Shown: positions 25,384 through 34,212, counted from the first letter of the stretch. The stretch is DNA of 50,769 bases from GCA-2725625 sp964574215 (GCA_964574215.1 CAZNLR010000039.1:1-50769), one strand, 5' to 3'. The notes: generated by a model not told the origin, from the letters alone. Program-made: numbers and translations.

Positions 25384-26180
25384 TTTTTCTTCCCTCCCTT
25401 CTCTTTCCCAAGAGATATGTTTTCCAACCTCTCCAAATGTTCGTCGGTTTTATGGGCGATGGCCTGGTAGGCCGCCGACATCTCCAAAAGCGTATCCAAC
25501 CGCACGTGAGCCGCTTCCCGCATCAGCCGTTTCGACATGCGCAGGGTACGGGCCGGGTTTTTGACGATCCGTGCCGCCAAATCCTTTGCTTCGTTCATCA
25601 AATCGTCCGGCGCGACTATTTTAGACACCAAACCGCAGGCTAAGGCTTCTTCGGCTGTAATGGTATCTCCGGTAAATGCCATCTCATAGGCTTTCGAGGG
25701 ACCCACCGCCCGTTGCAAAAGCCAGGCGCCGCCGTCGCCGGGGATGAGTCCCAGCTGCACGAAGGATTCGGCGAACTTGGCTTTGTCCGAGGCAATGCGG
25801 ATATCGCACATCAAAGTCAGATCGCAGCCCGCACCGATGGCCGCCCCGTTGACGGCGGCGATGGTGGGCGCGTCGACGTTAAAAAGGGCCAGGGGAATTT
25901 GCTGGATGCTGTAACGGTACTTATCGGCGATGGCCATGGCGTCGCCGGCGAACAGTCCTTTTTGATCCTGCATATCCTTGACGTTGCCGCCGGCGCAAAA
26001 ACTGGACCCCGCGCCCGTGAGGATGACGGCACCGACCTCGGGATCCCGGTTGATCCGATCACAGGATTCGACGATTTGCATATATTCGTCGTAGTTGGAG
26101 AGGGCGTTGCGGGTATCAGGACTGTTCAGCGTCAGCGTAACGACGTTGCCTTCCTGTTCATAGATTACGAAATCACTCAC
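25380..26180 (-). CDS. Enoyl-CoA hydratase/isomerase family protein
   Basis: A 266-residue crotonase-fold enzyme. The oxyanion-hole segments are GAGSSFCAGGNVKDM and NGAAIGAGCDLTLMCDIRI. In the usual hydratase the two catalytic glutamates lie in GxPExxxG and near KAxEM; here the first position is replaced (KFAESFVQLGLIPGDGG) while the second is kept in AYEMAFTGD. It may be a hydratase with altered acid/base use or an isomerase. It ends one base after the small acyl-CoA dehydrogenase starts upstream and overlaps the ligase by four bases, so it is translated as part of one operon. Confidence 0.88.
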   Translation of the reverse strand: MSDFVIYEQEGNVVTLTLNSPDTRNALSNYDEYMQIVESCDRINRDPEVGAVILTGAGSSFCAGGNVKDMQDQKGLFAGDAMAIADKYRYSIQQIPLALFNVDAPTIAAVNGAAIGAGCDLTLMCDIRIASDKAKFAESFVQLGLIPGDGGAWLLQRAVGPSKAYEMAFTGDTITAEEALACGLVSKIVAPDDLMNEAKDLAARIVKNPARTLRMSKRLMREAAHVRLDTLLEMSAAYQAIAHKTDEHLERLENISLGKEKGGKKK

Positions 26181-27227
26181 TCAGTTTCCCTCACATTGTT
26201 GGCGGGCCGTCAGGTCGGCCCACAAATTTTCACCACCCCGGTCGATGGTCGCCTGGCCCAGTTTCCGGGCCCAGTTTCCGGCGCTGCCGAATTCCGCCCG
26301 CCACGACCAGATACGGCGGGTAGAGTAATTCAAAATATGTTCGCGGGTAAAGCCGATGGCGCCCAGCACCTGATGGGCGGTGGCGGTGACGATATCGCCC
26401 GCCTCGCCGCTGCGGATTTTGGCAACGGTGACTTCGAACTCGGCATCGTCCCCGTCATGGGCCTTGTCTACAGCCTGAAACGCCAATTCCGCGGCGCAAC
26501 CGGCGGCGGCGGTTTCTGACGCCATGACGGCCAGGTTCTGCTGAATGGCCTGGAACTTGGCGATGGGGCGGCCGAACTGCACCCGGTCGTTGGCGTAAGC
26601 GACGGCTTCTTCCAAGGCCTTTGCCGCGGCACCCGCTATTTGCCCTGACCTGATTAACGCGCCGTAGAGTGCGGCGTCGACATGTGAAGCAGTGGCGGCG
26701 TTTACCGGATGGTCGTCAAATGTCAGATCGTCCCGGGGCTCGTCCGCCACATTGACGCCCTTATCTATTCGACAGCCTTCAGTCGACGCGAGGACGATCT
26801 TGTTCCCGAGAGAAAACACAACATGCCTGACTTCGCGGCCCCAAGGCACTCGGTGCAGTTTACCGGTTAGTTTTTCCTCTTTGTTCAAAGTCACTCCATC
26901 GATCGCCCGGCAGAGACCTATCGGTCCATCCGGCACATTAATTCCTGCTTGAGATAACAGCCATCCGGCGGCAATGGTCTCGGGCAAGGGTACCGGGGCG
27001 GAGAAATATCCGGCGGCGCGGACAATGATAAATGCATCGCGCCAACCGATACCGGCGCCTCCTTGTTCTTCCGGCACCAGGGGTTGGGTGAGGCCGTTTT
27101 CCTCCAGTGCCGACCATAATTCTTCCGGCCAAATACCGGCCTCGGCTTCTTTCAATACTTTTTCCGTCACGAGATCGCCGAACAGGCGGGTGACGGTTTG
27201 ATCCAGGAGGGTCGCCATTTCACTCAT
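26181..27227 (-). CDS. Acyl-CoA dehydrogenase family protein (small, degenerate-type subunit)
   Basis: A 348-residue acyl-CoA-dehydrogenase-fold protein. Family pattern includes LWSALEENGLTQPLVPEEQGG at the start and AVAYANDRVQFGRPIAKFQAIQ near residue 200, then HQVLGAIGFTREHILN. It is shorter and more divergent than its upstream neighbour. Such pairs in aliphatic and alicyclic CoA pathways (for example PimC/PimD or ChsE-type) form heteromeric enzymes in which one partner lacks the catalytic base. It overlaps the larger ACAD by four bases. Confidence 0.85.
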   Translation of the reverse strand: MSEMATLLDQTVTRLFGDLVTEKVLKEAEAGIWPEELWSALEENGLTQPLVPEEQGGAGIGWRDAFIIVRAAGYFSAPVPLPETIAAGWLLSQAGINVPDGPIGLCRAIDGVTLNKEEKLTGKLHRVPWGREVRHVVFSLGNKIVLASTEGCRIDKGVNVADEPRDDLTFDDHPVNAATASHVDAALYGALIRSGQIAGAAAKALEEAVAYANDRVQFGRPIAKFQAIQQNLAVMASETAAAGCAAELAFQAVDKAHDGDDAEFEVTVAKIRSGEAGDIVTATAHQVLGAIGFTREHILNYSTRRIWSWRAEFGSAGNWARKLGQATIDRGGENLWADLTARQQCEGN

Positions 27228-28372
27228 CTCAGGCCAAGCCCCCGGGCGATGATGCCGCGCAGAATTTCGCGTGTGCCGCCCCTCAAAGAGAATGACGGCG
27301 CCGCCTGAATCAGCAAAGCAAGCACCTGTTGGGGATCGGATCCGTATTCCGCATCCGGCTCCAAGTCGACTAAGGATTGTGCGATATCGGGCAGAGTCTG
27401 TTCGAAACCGGTGCCCAGATCCTTGACCACGGTGGCTTCCAACCCGGGATTAAGACCTTCATTGAGCATGCCGGCCAATGACAGTGACATGCTCCTGAGG
27501 GTAGCCAGCCTGGCCATCAATTCGCCGACGATGATGGCACCGTGGTCACTGGGATTGTCTTTTAACAGATCAACCAGCAGCAAAAGGATTTGAATGGAAC
27601 TGAGGTATCTTTCGGGCCCCGACCGTTCGTAAGCAAGCTCGGCGGTTACTTGATCCCAACCGCCGCCTTCTTCGCCGATCAGGCAGTCGTCGGCAAGGTG
27701 AACGTCTTCGAACACCACCTCGTTGAAATGCTCCCGCCCGGGCAGGTCGACGATGGGACTGGCTTTGATCCCCGGCGTTTTCATATCAATCAGAAACTGG
27801 GACAGGCCGCCGCGTCTGTTGTCGGGGTCGGTGGAGGTGCGGAACAGACCAATCATATAGTCGGCTTCATGGCCGTTGGTGGTCCAGATTTTAGCGCCGT
27901 TCAACACCCAACCGTCATTGGTTTTCTTTGCCGGGCTCCGGAGCGACGCCAGATCGGAACCGGAATCCGGTTCGCTCATGCCGATACAGAAAACCAGTTC
28001 ACCACGGGCGATACCGGGGAGGGCCTTTTGGCGCTGCTCTTCGGTGCCGAAACGAAGCAGCAGGGGGCCGCTTTGCCGGTCGGCGATCCAGTGGGCGGAA
28101 ACCGGCGCGCCGGCGACCAAGGCCTCTTCCAGGACCACATACCTTTCCAGGGCGGTTTTTTCGTGACCGCCGTATTCTTTGGGCCACGTCATGCCGATCC
28201 AGCCTTTTTCTCCCATTTTCAGGCTGAAATCCCGGTCAAACCCATCCCAGGAAGCCGCCCGTTGAACCGGGGTTAAATGGCTCAATTCTTCGGCAAAAAA
28301 CGCCCGGACCTGCTGGCGCAGGGTCTCGGCTTCCGGCGGAAGGTGGCAGATATCAAAACGGAACGCGTTCAT
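27224..28372 (-). CDS. Acyl-CoA dehydrogenase (large subunit)
   Basis: A 382-residue FAD enzyme that would make a 2,3-double bond in an acyl-CoA. It has FAEELSHLTPVQRAASWDGF and WIGMTWPKEYGG at the N terminus, FCIGMSEPDSGSDLASLRS and WVLNGAKIWTTNGHEADYMI (FAD contact region), and ends SFSLRGGTREILRGIIARGLGL. It is the first enzyme gene of a four-gene minus-strand set (ACAD, ACAD, hydratase, ligase), about 63 bases downstream of a MarR gene. It overlaps the small ACAD by four bases. Confidence 0.92.
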   Translation of the reverse strand: MNAFRFDICHLPPEAETLRQQVRAFFAEELSHLTPVQRAASWDGFDRDFSLKMGEKGWIGMTWPKEYGGHEKTALERYVVLEEALVAGAPVSAHWIADRQSGPLLLRFGTEEQRQKALPGIARGELVFCIGMSEPDSGSDLASLRSPAKKTNDGWVLNGAKIWTTNGHEADYMIGLFRTSTDPDNRRGGLSQFLIDMKTPGIKASPIVDLPGREHFNEVVFEDVHLADDCLIGEEGGGWDQVTAELAYERSGPERYLSSIQILLLLVDLLKDNPSDHGAIIVGELMARLATLRSMSLSLAGMLNEGLNPGLEATVVKDLGTGFEQTLPDIAQSLVDLEPDAEYGSDPQQVLALLIQAAPSFSLRGGTREILRGIIARGLGLR

Positions 28373-28435
28373 GGCGCAAGAAATCCGTTTCTATTTCCAA
28401 AAATGGCGATAGTCCCCTCCCAATAAAGCTTTACG

Positions 28436-28966
28436 CTAGGTCTTCAGGCTGTCGATCATTTCGTGCAATTGGCGTTTCATTTCGTCGATCCGGTCGACTC
28501 CGAACAGTTCGGCGATATCCTTTTCATATTGTTCGCTCAGCTTGACCAAATCTCCGATCTGCCGCCGTCCTTCATCGGTGAGAAAGATGTGGGATTTGCG
28601 CCGGTCGCTTTCTTCCGGGCGCTTGCCCAGCAAATTCAATTCCACCAACCGTTCGACCAGCCGCGTGGTTGTCGATTGTTCGCAAAAAACGACGTCCGAA
28701 AGTTCGGTCAATGTCAGGCTTTCCTCGTCCCAAAGGCTGCCCATGACCCGCCATTGCCGGGCGGTGAAACCACGGTCGCGAACTTCGGCCATGAATTTTT
28801 CGCTTAAGCTGTGGCTGGCGCGCGCCAACAGATGGGGCAGCAACCGGTCCCTGAATTTATACTGGATAGCCTGATCTATAAGCTCTTTATCCTGGGTATT
28901 TTGATCGTCGGGCATGTTATGTGTTACCAGCGAGATACATGAAAATGCAAGTTTTTTAATTGACAT
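28436..28966 (-). CDS. MarR-family regulator (BadR/HpaR-like position)
   Basis: A MarR-type winged-helix protein with SLTLTELSDVVFCEQSTTTRLVERLVELNLLGKR and the wing RPEESDRRKSHIFLTDEGRRQ (positions quoted as landmarks, around residues 75-115). It lies just upstream of the minus-strand ligase/hydratase/ACAD genes and divergent from the BcrB-like gene, as expected for a local regulator of an aromatic- or alicyclic-acid operon. ATG 28966 has GAGGG eight bases upstream and suits a TTTACA-N17-TATATA promoter on the minus strand. An alternative ATG at 28915 (MPDDQN) would drop 17 residues. Confidence 0.85.
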   Translation of the reverse strand: MSIKKLAFSCISLVTHNMPDDQNTQDKELIDQAIQYKFRDRLLPHLLARASHSLSEKFMAEVRDRGFTARQWRVMGSLWDEESLTLTELSDVVFCEQSTTTRLVERLVELNLLGKRPEESDRRKSHIFLTDEGRRQIGDLVKLSEQYEKDIAELFGVDRIDEMKRQLHEMIDSLKT

Positions 28967-28988
28967 CCGCCCTCAATTAGCGCTCTAT
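28960..28988 (+). promoter_or_regulatory. Possible promoter of the BcrB-like gene
   Basis: TTGACA (28960-28965) is a perfect -35 box on the plus strand. The best -10 is the poor CTCTAT or TCTATA near 28983-28989. It faces the minus-strand marR promoter candidate (TTTACA-N17-TATATA), and both are covered or flanked by the palindrome at 28995-29012. Confidence 0.35.
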
Positions 28989-28994
28989 ATAAAC

Positions 28995-29012
28995 TATATG
29001 CATTTGCATGTA
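28995..29012. promoter_or_regulatory. MarR-type operator between marR and bcrB-like genes
   Basis: An 18-base inverted repeat: TA, T, ATGCA (28998-29002), TT, TGCAT (29005-29009), G, TA. It lies between divergent marR and bcrB-like genes at the point where both promoters meet. A half-site like ATGCA also occurs at about 28945. A repressor binding here could silence both directions. Confidence 0.5.
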
Positions 29013-29052
29013 AATTGGATATCAGAGTAGTTAACGATCCGGAGTATGGCCC

Positions 29053-30387
29053 ATGGCGCCCCAGGAAAATGTAGGCAAAACCGACAATAGTGATCTCGTT
29101 GGCAGAGGCATGCGGGACGGCGCCAAATTGTTCCGCGATTGGTTTGGAGAACTCAGCCGCGTCGCCGAGGAAAAAAAGGGCGCGGCCTATGTCTTTGTCC
29201 TGGGCAGCATGAACGAAGTGCTTAAAACCTTCGACATGCCGGTCAGTTTTCCCGAGGTAAACGCCCTGCAAACGGCCATCCGCGGCGTCTCCCGCGACTA
29301 TCTCAACGAGGCCGAGGATTTTGGTTATTCGCCCGATATCTGCGGTTACGTGAAGGCCGACGTAGCTCTACAGTTGCGGGGCGGTGATCATCCTATGGGC
29401 AAAGTGCCGATCCCCAACATGATGATCGCCACCAACGGCTGTAACACCTACATCAAATGGGCTGAAATCTGGGAGCGCATGTACGACGCCCCCATGGTCA
29501 CCTTCGATTTTCCCGGCACCCGTGGCCCCGGCATCAAAAGCCAGCCGGGTAGCGAGGATTTTGCTTATGAAGCCAAATACGTTGAAGGGCAAATTAGGGA
29601 ACTGATCGAAACCTGCGAAACCGTGATCGGCAAGAAATTCGATATCGATAAATTCCGGGAGACCCTGGGCTACGCCAATGAAATGAGCCTTGGCTGGCAG
29701 CGGGTCCAGGAACTGAACCAGAATTCTCCGGCGGTTTTCAATGCGCTGACCGACGGCACCATTTATCTGGGGGTGGCCAACGGTTTCCGCGGATTGCCCG
29801 AAGGGGCCGCCTACTTCAAAGATTTGGTCGAGGAAATGGAATACCGGGTCGAAAACAAAATCGGTATTCAGGAAAAAAAGAAAGAAGGGACCACCACTCT
29901 CGATCAGCAGTTCCGCCTGGCCTTTGTCGGCGCACCTTGCTATCCCAGTTTTCGAAGTTTCAACAATATGTTCTCGGATTGGGGTGGTGTCTTCGTTACG
30001 TCCTCATACCTTTGGTACGGATCGGGTGGGTCCTGCACCGGTTATATTTTCGATCTCGATCGGCCGCTGGAAAGTTACGCCGAGGGCCAATTGCTGATGG
30101 TGCGGGAAGCCATGGACAGCATGTTCCACCAGGCTCTGATGCTGGAAGACGCGGCGGAACCGTTCGGGCTGGACGGCGTGGTGTATCATCCCATCAAAAG
30201 CTGCCGGACCGTATCAACCGGATTGGCGGACCAGCGGCGCTACATTGCCGAAAATATCGGGCTGCCGACGCTGTTTTTCGAATCCGATCTGATGGACCCT
30301 CATGTCGTGTCCGAAGCGCAAATGAAAAACCGCGCCGATGCCTTTTTCGAAGGGCTGATATCCCGACGGCAGCAGGCGGCTGTGTAG
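29053..30387 (+). CDS. 2-Hydroxyacyl-CoA dehydratase / benzoyl-CoA reductase BcrB-like subunit
   Basis: A 444-residue protein of the HgdB/BcrB family. Landmarks: AAYVFVLGSMNEVLKTFD and FPEVNALQTAIRGVSRDYL near the N terminus, DICGYVKADVAL (Cys in the cluster region), IATNGCNTYIKWAEIWERMY, GAPCYPSFR, and the C-terminal YHPIKSCRTVSTGLADQRRYI with SDLMDP. These cysteines are those that hold a [4Fe-4S] cluster in the family. Benzoyl-CoA reductases need a partner subunit and an ATP-dependent activator; none is in the window. It could be a dehydratase half or an orphan reductase. It starts at ATG 29053 and precedes an HcrA-like gene by 36 bases. Confidence 0.82.
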   Translation: MAPQENVGKTDNSDLVGRGMRDGAKLFRDWFGELSRVAEEKKGAAYVFVLGSMNEVLKTFDMPVSFPEVNALQTAIRGVSRDYLNEAEDFGYSPDICGYVKADVALQLRGGDHPMGKVPIPNMMIATNGCNTYIKWAEIWERMYDAPMVTFDFPGTRGPGIKSQPGSEDFAYEAKYVEGQIRELIETCETVIGKKFDIDKFRETLGYANEMSLGWQRVQELNQNSPAVFNALTDGTIYLGVANGFRGLPEGAAYFKDLVEEMEYRVENKIGIQEKKKEGTTTLDQQFRLAFVGAPCYPSFRSFNNMFSDWGGVFVTSSYLWYGSGGSCTGYIFDLDRPLESYAEGQLLMVREAMDSMFHQALMLEDAAEPFGLDGVVYHPIKSCRTVSTGLADQRRYIAENIGLPTLFFESDLMDPHVVSEAQMKNRADAFFEGLISRRQQAAV

Positions 30388-30423
30388 GCTTTCGGGTCGG
30401 GCAGCCGGGGGGCGGAAAATTTT

Positions 30424-32718
30424 ATGGGCAGTGCCGAAACCAATATGAACAGAGCCGCGGGCGTTCCCACGCCGCTGATCGACGGTGTCGACAAGGTAAC
30501 GGGCGCTGCCAAATATACGTCCGATCTGGATGCAACCAATGCCCTGGTTGGTAAAATCCTCAGAAGCCGGTGGTCTCACGCCAACATTCTCAAGATCGAC
30601 GCCGGCGCCGCCCTATCGCTTCCCGGTGTCGCCGCCGTTCTGACCGGTGACGATTGCCATGCGACTTTCGGCATCCTGCCCATAACCCAGGACGAGTACG
30701 CTCTGGCCAAGGGGCGCGTCCGCTACAAGGGGGATCCCATCGCCGCCGTCGCGGCCGTGGACGAGGAAACGGCTGAACGGGCATTATCGTTAATCGAGGT
30801 CGAGGTCGAGGAACTGCCGGCCTACTTTACTCCCGATGACGCGCGTCAACCGGACGCCGTCGAAATTCATCGGGAAAAACCCGGAAATCTCCTGCGGGAA
30901 CAGTCTTACGAATTGGGCGATGTGGTTGGCGGTTTCGCCGCTGCCGATCTGGTTTCGGAAGGGGCGTTCAGCAGTACCGAAGTCAACCATATGCAGTTGG
31001 AGCGTAACGCCGCTCTCGCCGATTTCGATCCTGACCGCGGGTGGCTGACCCTGCAGTCGGTTTCCCAGGTTCCCTATTACCTTCACCTGATGCTGGCCCA
31101 GTGTCTGGATATGGACCGGAGTTGCATCCGCCTCATCAAGCCCTTCGTCGGCGGCGGGTTCGGGGCGCGGGCGGAAGCGCTCAACTTCGAAATCATTGCC
31201 GCCATGCTGGCCAAGGCGGTGGGCGGCATGGTTCGCCTGGAGCAAACGCGGGAGGACTGCTTCCTGTCCCATCGGGGACGGCCTCAATCGGAACTGAGTA
31301 TCAAGCTGGGGCTGAAAAGGGACGGCGAGATTACCGCGTGCAGCGCTGAAGTGGTGCAGGCGGGAGGTGCCTATTCCAGCTACGGAATTATTACGATCCT
31401 TTATGCCGGCGCGGCGATCAACGGTATCTACGAGATGCCGGCCTTCCGTTATCACGGCGACCGGGTGTTTACTAATCTGCCGGCCTGTGGACCCATGCGG
31501 GGACACGGCACCATCGCCACCCGCTTCGCTTTCGAAACCCTGATGAATGAAATGGCCGAGGAGTTGGGCCTCGATCCCTTCGAGGTGCGGCGAAAAAATC
31601 TGCTGACCGTACCCTGCGAAACCATCAACGGCGTCAAGATCAACTCCTACGGCCTGCCGGAGTGCCTGGATTGGGTGGAGGAAGCGTCGGACTGGAAAGA
31701 TCGGTACGGCAAGTTGCCGCAAGGGAAGGGGTTGGGGATGGGGTGTTCCCATATGCTTTCGGGTGCGCCCAAACCGGTGCACCGGACCGGTGAACCACAT
31801 GCGCTGATCAACCTCAAGCTGGATTTTGACGGTGGAATAACCGTCCTTACAGGTGCGCCCGATATCGGGCAGGGATCGTCCACCATCCTGGTGCAGTCGG
31901 TGGCCGACGTTCTGGGTGTCGATATGGACCGGATCCGCATCGTCGAGGCCGACAGCGCCGTCACGCCCAAGGACAATGGCGCCTTTTCGTCCCGGATTAC
32001 TTTTATGTGCGGTAACGCGGCGATCGACGCGGCGGAAAAGCTCAAAGACGTTCTGGTTCGGGCGGCGGCGGAAAAGCTGGACGCGAGGCCCGAGGACATC
32101 GAATGTCTGGGCGAGGTCTACCGGGTCGCCGGCAGCCAAGATCCCGGCATCCCCTTCGCCGATGTGGTGGGGCAGGCTTTGGTTGATACGGGTACCATCA
32201 CCGTCAAAGGCACCTTCACAGCACCCAAGGAGTATCAGGGTACCGTCAAATTCAGAGGGTCCGCCGTGGGCCCGTCCATGGGTTTTTCCTTTGGCGCCAC
32301 CGTTGCCGAGGTCAGCGTCGACGAGGAAACCGGCGTGGTCGCGGTGGACCAACTGTGGACGGCCCTCGATTGCGGCTTTGCCATCAATCCCCTGGCGGTT
32401 GAAGGCCAGATCGAAGGCCAGGTCTGGATGGCCGTGGGACAAGCGATCAGCGAAGAGCTTCAGTATGTGAACGGCCTGCCGTTGCAGGCCAATGCCCTCG
32501 ACTACAAAGTTCCGACCATATCCGAATCACCGCCCATCGAAGTGAAGATCATCGAAAGCCTGGACCCCAACGGTCCTTTCGGCGCTAAAGAGGGCAGTGA
32601 AGGCGCTCTGGCCAGCGTCATCGCCGCCATCGGCGCCGCCATTTATGACGCCATCGGCATCCGCCTCCACGATCTACCATTTTCTCCCGACCGGGTTTTG
32701 GCCGCCCTGGAAAGATAA
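30424..32718 (+). CDS. hcrA: Molybdenum hydroxylase large subunit, 4-hydroxybenzoyl-CoA reductase alpha (HcrA)-like
   Basis: A 764-residue xanthine-oxidase-family protein. It resembles HcrA over its length: VPTPLIDGVDKVTGAAKYT, EVNHMQLERNAALADFDP, IKPFVGGGFGARAEALNFE, GPMRGHGTIATRFAFE, DIGQGSSTI, and the catalytic-glutamate motif NGPFGAKEGSEGAL (Glu723). HcrA removes the para-hydroxyl from 4-hydroxybenzoyl-CoA with an HcrB flavin subunit and an HcrC iron-sulfur subunit. Neither subunit gene is adjacent; the only 2Fe-2S protein in the window is the IorA-type one at 40471. The symbol is by family resemblance. Confidence 0.85.
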   Translation: MGSAETNMNRAAGVPTPLIDGVDKVTGAAKYTSDLDATNALVGKILRSRWSHANILKIDAGAALSLPGVAAVLTGDDCHATFGILPITQDEYALAKGRVRYKGDPIAAVAAVDEETAERALSLIEVEVEELPAYFTPDDARQPDAVEIHREKPGNLLREQSYELGDVVGGFAAADLVSEGAFSSTEVNHMQLERNAALADFDPDRGWLTLQSVSQVPYYLHLMLAQCLDMDRSCIRLIKPFVGGGFGARAEALNFEIIAAMLAKAVGGMVRLEQTREDCFLSHRGRPQSELSIKLGLKRDGEITACSAEVVQAGGAYSSYGIITILYAGAAINGIYEMPAFRYHGDRVFTNLPACGPMRGHGTIATRFAFETLMNEMAEELGLDPFEVRRKNLLTVPCETINGVKINSYGLPECLDWVEEASDWKDRYGKLPQGKGLGMGCSHMLSGAPKPVHRTGEPHALINLKLDFDGGITVLTGAPDIGQGSSTILVQSVADVLGVDMDRIRIVEADSAVTPKDNGAFSSRITFMCGNAAIDAAEKLKDVLVRAAAEKLDARPEDIECLGEVYRVAGSQDPGIPFADVVGQALVDTGTITVKGTFTAPKEYQGTVKFRGSAVGPSMGFSFGATVAEVSVDEETGVVAVDQLWTALDCGFAINPLAVEGQIEGQVWMAVGQAISEELQYVNGLPLQANALDYKVPTISESPPIEVKIIESLDPNGPFGAKEGSEGALASVIAAIGAAIYDAIGIRLHDLPFSPDRVLAALER

Positions 32719-32722
32719 AAAG

Positions 32723-32765
32723 TGTACCAGGTACAATTATCCCTAAATTGTACCAGGTACAATTA
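32723..32765. repeat. Two palindromic repeats between convergent genes
   Basis: A 16-base unit GTACCAGGTACAATTA occurs at 32724-32739 and 32750-32765, start to start 26 bases apart. Each unit contains GTACC-A-GGTAC; the second copy is a 19-base palindrome (arms AATTGTACC / GGTACAATT, 32746-32764). A hairpin loop of one base is not good for termination, so paired operator sites are possible, though no gene starts here. Confidence 0.6.
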
Positions 32766-32788
32766 ATTCCAATTAATTCGTCTGCGAT

Positions 32789-34048
32789 CTATCGGATTCG
32801 GCGGGTCCGGGCTTCATTTAGTTCATCCCTGAATTCCGGTGCGGCGATGGCGATCAGTGCCGCCGCCCGGTCGTCTAAATTTTTATAACGGATGTCGGCG
32901 ATGCCGTGTTCGGTCACGACGTAATCCACATCGGACCGGGGGCAGGTAACGACATCCAGTTTGGGGACGATCTTGGAAATGGCGCCGCGCGCCGCGCTGG
33001 CAGGCAGCACCACGATGGACCGGCCGTGCGCGGCCAGCTTCGCCCCTTTCATGAAATCCGCCAGACCGCCCTGGCCGCCAACTTGTTTTCCCCCGATGGT
33101 CTCACCGTTGATCTGACCGAACAGGTCGATCTCGATCACCGAATTGATGGCGACGAAAGTGTCATTCTGTTTGAGAATATCGGGACTATGGGTGTAGGAA
33201 GCGGGCCTGAATAATATATCTTCACGGCCCCGGATAAATTGGTGCAGCCGGGGTGAACCGAGAGCGACACCGGTCACTACCTTGCTGATATCCACCTGTT
33301 TCCGTGTGCCGTTGATCACGCCGCTATCGATCAGGTCCGCCATAGCGTCGGATATCATGCCGGAATGAACGCCGAGATCGTTTTTGTTTTTTAAAGCATT
33401 GAGCACCATGGTCGGCAACTTGCCGATGCCGGTTTCAATAGTTGATCCATCCGGAATTAAATCGGCCACCAGCCGACCGATGGTGCCCTGATCTTCACTC
33501 AGGGAAGGTTCTTCGAAGCCCGCCAAGGGATGGTCGGTTTCCACGGCAACGTCGATGTCGGCAAGGGAAATCGATGGGCTGCCGGATATGAACGGCATGG
33601 CCTGATTGATTTCTGCAATCACCGTTTTGGTCTTGGGTAGGATCGAAGGCACGAAATCTACCGAAGAGCCGAGGCTGCACACCCCGTTGCCATCTGGCGG
33701 CGACACTTGGATAAGGGCAAAATCGAAGCCGTCGCTATCGTCGAAATACCGCGTAATACCGCTGTAGGAGAGGGGGATAAAATTGGTTTTTCCCGCTTTA
33801 AACGAAACACTGGTTTCCGGCGTAATGAAAAAACTGATGGCGTCGGCGTTTTCACCCAATGACGCCGGGTCCGTGTGATTCACGCCGGGCAGCATGATTG
33901 AAGTGAAGTGGACGCCATTCCCGGACTGGTCATCATTGGCCATGGCCGTTGTCAGGTCGGTCGGCTCTCCATTGGCGCCTTGGATAAAAACAGCGGCGTT
34001 TTCAGGGAGCAGCCTGGCTGCATCGAGTGCGGACAATGTCTGAGGCAA
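32789..34048 (-). CDS. Acetyl-CoA hydrolase / 4-hydroxybutyrate CoA-transferase family protein
   Basis: A 419-residue class-I-type CoA-transferase. It has LSALDAARLLPENAAVFIQG at the start, the two alpha/beta halves, GIGKLPTMVLNAL (active-site region) and INSVIEIDLFGQIN, in which the glutamate is the catalytic residue, then VVLPASAARGAISKIV and VTEHGIADIRYK. It would move CoA between a short acid and acetyl- or another acyl-CoA. The chosen start is a TTG at 34048; the frame stays open further upstream but without ATG or GTG. It is convergent with the HcrA-like gene and may serve the same catabolic block. Confidence 0.85.
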   Translation of the reverse strand: MPQTLSALDAARLLPENAAVFIQGANGEPTDLTTAMANDDQSGNGVHFTSIMLPGVNHTDPASLGENADAISFFITPETSVSFKAGKTNFIPLSYSGITRYFDDSDGFDFALIQVSPPDGNGVCSLGSSVDFVPSILPKTKTVIAEINQAMPFISGSPSISLADIDVAVETDHPLAGFEEPSLSEDQGTIGRLVADLIPDGSTIETGIGKLPTMVLNALKNKNDLGVHSGMISDAMADLIDSGVINGTRKQVDISKVVTGVALGSPRLHQFIRGREDILFRPASYTHSPDILKQNDTFVAINSVIEIDLFGQINGETIGGKQVGGQGGLADFMKGAKLAAHGRSIVVLPASAARGAISKIVPKLDVVTCPRSDVDYVVTEHGIADIRYKNLDDRAAALIAIAAPEFRDELNEARTRRIR

Positions 34049-34212
34049 TTCTAGAAGCTCGATCTCTGGAACAATTTGTTGAAAGGCAATAGCAGTGGCG
34101 ACCCTTTGCGGGATCGACCTGTCTAACCTAACACAATGATTTCCGAAAACTCAAAAATTTGATGACGACAGCTGACGGGTTTTATCGAATCGAATATTGG
34201 CTTTAATAGCAT

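Noticed and set aside
25713..26519. A 268-residue plus-strand frame opposite hydratase and small ACAD genes
   Set aside because: It spans two real genes on the other strand and has no recognisable protein features.
27590..28276. A 228-residue plus-strand frame opposite the large ACAD gene
   Set aside because: It is a shadow of the ACAD codons and has no start signal or domain.
30790..32442. A 550-residue open frame antisense to the HcrA-like gene
   Set aside because: Low-complexity, proline- and glycine-rich composition with no domain; it mirrors the codon bias of the GC-rich real gene on the other strand.
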